The notes under the pieces: generated by a model
What the model was told of the DNA's origin: nothing
The model's input: the letters and a program-made list of their open reading frames with translations, nothing else
Database searches by the model: none
Program-made: the position numbers and the translations under genes
NCBI GenBank assembly: GCA_028291125.1
Contig: JAQGIN010000500.1
Span: forward strand, 1-8,182
Direction of reading: 5' to 3'
Length of the DNA stretch: 8,182 bases
DNA from: Caulobacter sp.
GTDB lineage: Bacteria; Pseudomonadota; Alphaproteobacteria; Caulobacterales; Caulobacteraceae
Part shown: one piece after another, positions 7,152 to 8,182 of the stretch
Position numbering within the stretch: position 1 is the stretch's first letter
Layout: the number at the start of each line of letters is the position of its first letter

Positions 7152-7176
7152 CGCCCGCGAGCAGGACCCACGGGCG
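7152..7176 (-). other. Stem-loop in the rplU 5' leader
   Basis: CGCCCG (7152-7157) and CGGGCG (7171-7176) pair around a 13-base loop, inside the roughly 70-base untranslated leader expected from the promoter at 7187-7214. Ribosomal-protein leaders often carry autoregulatory structures, but this small stem matches none I know. Confidence 0.35.
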
Positions 7177-7186
7177 GGAGGCCGGG

Positions 7187-7214
7187 TTTATACAGGCGGC
7201 GGGCGCGGAGTCAA
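7187..7214 (-). promoter_or_regulatory. Sigma73-type promoter of rplU-rpmA
   Basis: On the minus strand TTGACT (7214-7209) is followed by a 16-base spacer and TATAAA (7192-7187), close to the sigma70-class optimum. The predicted transcription start is near 7180, giving a leader of about 70 bases. A GAGTC site (GANTC, the CcrM methylation target in Caulobacter) at 7208-7212 overlaps the -35 element. Confidence 0.8.
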
Positions 7215-7256
7215 CGGCGTAAGGCGGGTTTCGGGCTCGGCTTCCAAGGCTGGTCC

Positions 7257-7277
7257 GTTACAATATAACACGTTATA
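7257..7277 (+). promoter_or_regulatory. Nested palindromic operator, Zur-like, over a -10 element
   Basis: GTTACAATATAAC (7257-7269) has GTTA/TAAC arms and differs from the proteobacterial Zur core GTTATAnTATAAC at one position. It overlaps a second palindrome, TATAAC-AC-GTTATA (7264-7277), with six perfect pairs. TACAAT (7259-7264) is a plausible -10 for the membrane-protein gene at 7286, though no clear -35 is seen. A repressor bound here would cover the -10 and the transcription start. It lies about 45 bases upstream of the rplU -35, so rplU may be unaffected. Which regulator binds is inference. Confidence 0.6.
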
Positions 7278-7285
7278 GGGGCTGC

Positions 7286-7912
7286 GTGACCTCAACCCTC
7301 TTCGCCTCGATCGCGGCCACCGGATTCGCCGTGGCCTTCCTGCACGCGGCCCTGCCGACGCACTGGCTGCCGTTCGTGCTGGTCGGCCGGGCCCGCAAGT
7401 GGACGACCGGCCGCACGCTGGGCGTCACCTTGCTGGCCGGGCTGGGCCATGTCGGCCTCACCATCCTGCTCGGCGTGCTGGTGGTGGTGGCCGGCCTGGC
7501 GGTTCAACCCACCCTCGGCGCCTTCTTCCATTGGGGGGTCGGCGCGCTGATGGCGGGGTTCGGCGTCTTCTATCTGGTGCGCGGCCGCCACGCCCACGCC
7601 TCCGACGCCCCGCCGCGACGCTACGGCTCCGACAGGGCCGCCATCGCCGCCCTGGTCATCCTGCTGACCCTGTCGCCGTGCGAGGCCTTCCTGCCCTATT
7701 ACCTGGCCGGCATGGAGCATGGTTGGCGCGGCTTCCTGGCGCTCAGCCTGGTGCTGCTGGCGGCCACCTCCGGCGGCATGCTGGTCTTCACCGCCCTGAG
7801 CCTGGCCGGCTACACCCGCCTGGGCCTGGACCGGCTGGAACGCTACGAATCGACCATCCTCGGCGTGGCCCTGGTGGTCATCGGCGGGGCGGTGGCCTTT
7901 CTGAAGACCTGA
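7286..7912 (+). CDS. Six-helix membrane protein, possible metal transporter of the NicO/DsbD type
   Basis: The protein has 208 residues and about six hydrophobic helices (roughly 5-22, 47-71, 77-98, 117-141, 148-172 and 190-206). Helix 1 ends in FLHAALPTHWLPF (18-30) with His20 and His26, and helix 2 holds GLGHVGLT (52-59) with His55. A cytosolic-type loop (99-116) contains HAH and many Arg. The fourth helix has LTLSPCEAFLPYY (127-139). The His pattern recalls NicO/RcnA nickel-cobalt transporters and UreH-like proteins; the SPC motif recalls DsbD/CcdA and related members of the same superfamily. The exact family and substrate cannot be fixed by eye. GTG 7286 is preceded by AGGGG with a short 4-base gap. 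A CobW-type GTPase follows 44 bases on, and a palindromic operator overlaps the promoter, which suggests metal-responsive expression. Confidence 0.85.
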   Translation: MTSTLFASIAATGFAVAFLHAALPTHWLPFVLVGRARKWTTGRTLGVTLLAGLGHVGLTILLGVLVVVAGLAVQPTLGAFFHWGVGALMAGFGVFYLVRGRHAHASDAPPRRYGSDRAAIAALVILLTLSPCEAFLPYYLAGMEHGWRGFLALSLVLLAATSGGMLVFTALSLAGYTRLGLDRLERYESTILGVALVVIGGAVAFLKT

Positions 7913-7914
7913 AC

Positions 7915-7956
7915 GGGCGCCTTTCGCTCGCCGAACGCACGCACTAGATAGCGCCC
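7915..7956 (+). promoter_or_regulatory. Candidate -10 element and start-blocking stem before the CobW gene
   Basis: No Shine-Dalgarno sequence precedes the ATG at 7957. CTAGATA (7944-7950) fits the CTANAW core of the Caulobacter -10 and would place the transcription start at or near the A of the ATG, giving a leaderless mRNA; the -35 region is weak. Alternatively, GGGCGC (7915-7920, just after the upstream stop) can pair with GCGCCC (7951-7956, just before the ATG), a stem that ribosomes ending the upstream gene would open. Confidence 0.4.
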
Positions 7957-8182
7957 ATGAGCCAGCCCTCCTCCGACAAGATCCCCGTGACCGTGCTGAC
8001 CGGCTATCTCGGCGCCGGCAAGACCACGCTCCTCAACCGCATCCTCACCGAGGCCCACGGCAAGCGCTACGCCGTCATCGTCAACGAGTTCGGCGAGATC
8101 GGCATCGACAACGACCTGGTGGTCGGGGCCGACGAGGAAGTGTTCGAGATGAACAACGGCTGCGTCTGCTGCACGGTGCGCG
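7957..8182 (+). CDS. CobW/COG0523 family GTPase, N-terminal part (3' end outside window)
   Basis: The frame from ATG 7957 is open to the right edge; 75 residues are visible. COG0523 proteins are GTP-dependent metallochaperones that deliver zinc, cobalt or other metals to client enzymes; several are induced by zinc shortage. The Walker A motif GYLGAGKTT (16-24) is complete, followed by RYAVIVNEFGEIGIDNDLV (37-55). The metal-binding motif is GCVCC (68-72), so C69-x-C71-C72 is intact. The start is likely correct because the first strand IPVTVLTG (9-16) begins a few residues in, as in the family. The C-terminal domain, where His-rich stretches would distinguish subfamilies, is missing. It probably works with the membrane protein just upstream, through shared transcription or a separate promoter at 7944-7950. 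The metal is unknown. Confidence 0.95.
   Translation, partial: MSQPSSDKIPVTVLTGYLGAGKTTLLNRILTEAHGKRYAVIVNEFGEIGIDNDLVVGADEEVFEMNNGCVCCTVR

Overview
The window is GC-rich alphaproteobacterial chromosome, most likely from Caulobacter or a close relative in the Caulobacteraceae. The best evidence is the Obg GTPase: started at the conserved MKFLDQ, it is 354 residues long. Its residues Pro168, Thr192/Thr193 and Asn280 fall at the numbering I remember from studies of Caulobacter crescentus CgtA. The sigma73-like promoter shapes, a GANTC (CcrM-type) site in the rplU promoter and an alphaproteobacterial-looking intergenic palindrome fit this. No insertion sequence, phage gene, tRNA, rRNA or CRISPR array is visible, and no gap between genes exceeds about 220 bases.

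Layout from the left. The C-terminal two thirds of a GH92 alpha-mannosidase (+) enters from the left edge. It converges on a minus-strand set, read from right to left: obgE, proB (glutamate 5-kinase, start overlapping the obgE stop by 4 bases) and a small DUF3574 lipoprotein 2 bases after proB. The convergent gap at 1543-1691 holds a two-arm inverted repeat. Right of obgE is a divergent gap (4312-4532), then a 320-residue plus-strand protein I do not recognise. It ends 7 bases from a minus-strand RimJ/RimL-type acetyltransferase. Next come rpmA (L27) and rplU (L21, with a roughly 90-residue Lys/Ala-rich tail), both minus, followed by a cluster of hairpins that includes a good intrinsic terminator. 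The common bacterial order rplU-rpmA-obgE is therefore kept in outline but split here by the terminator, the acetyltransferase and the unknown gene.

The most interesting part is the right end. Divergent from rplU is a six-helix membrane protein (7286-7912) with paired His motifs and an SPCE motif, like metal transporters and DsbD-type proteins of the LysE superfamily. It is followed by a COG0523/CobW metallochaperone GTPase (7957 to the edge) with an intact CxCC motif. The membrane-protein promoter region carries nested palindromes at 7257-7277. The left one matches a Zur-type core, GTTATAnTATAAC, with one mismatch. I infer, without proof, a Zur-type (zinc-responsive) metal-homeostasis pair. 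The rest is core housekeeping: ribosomal proteins, a ribosome-assembly GTPase and proline synthesis.
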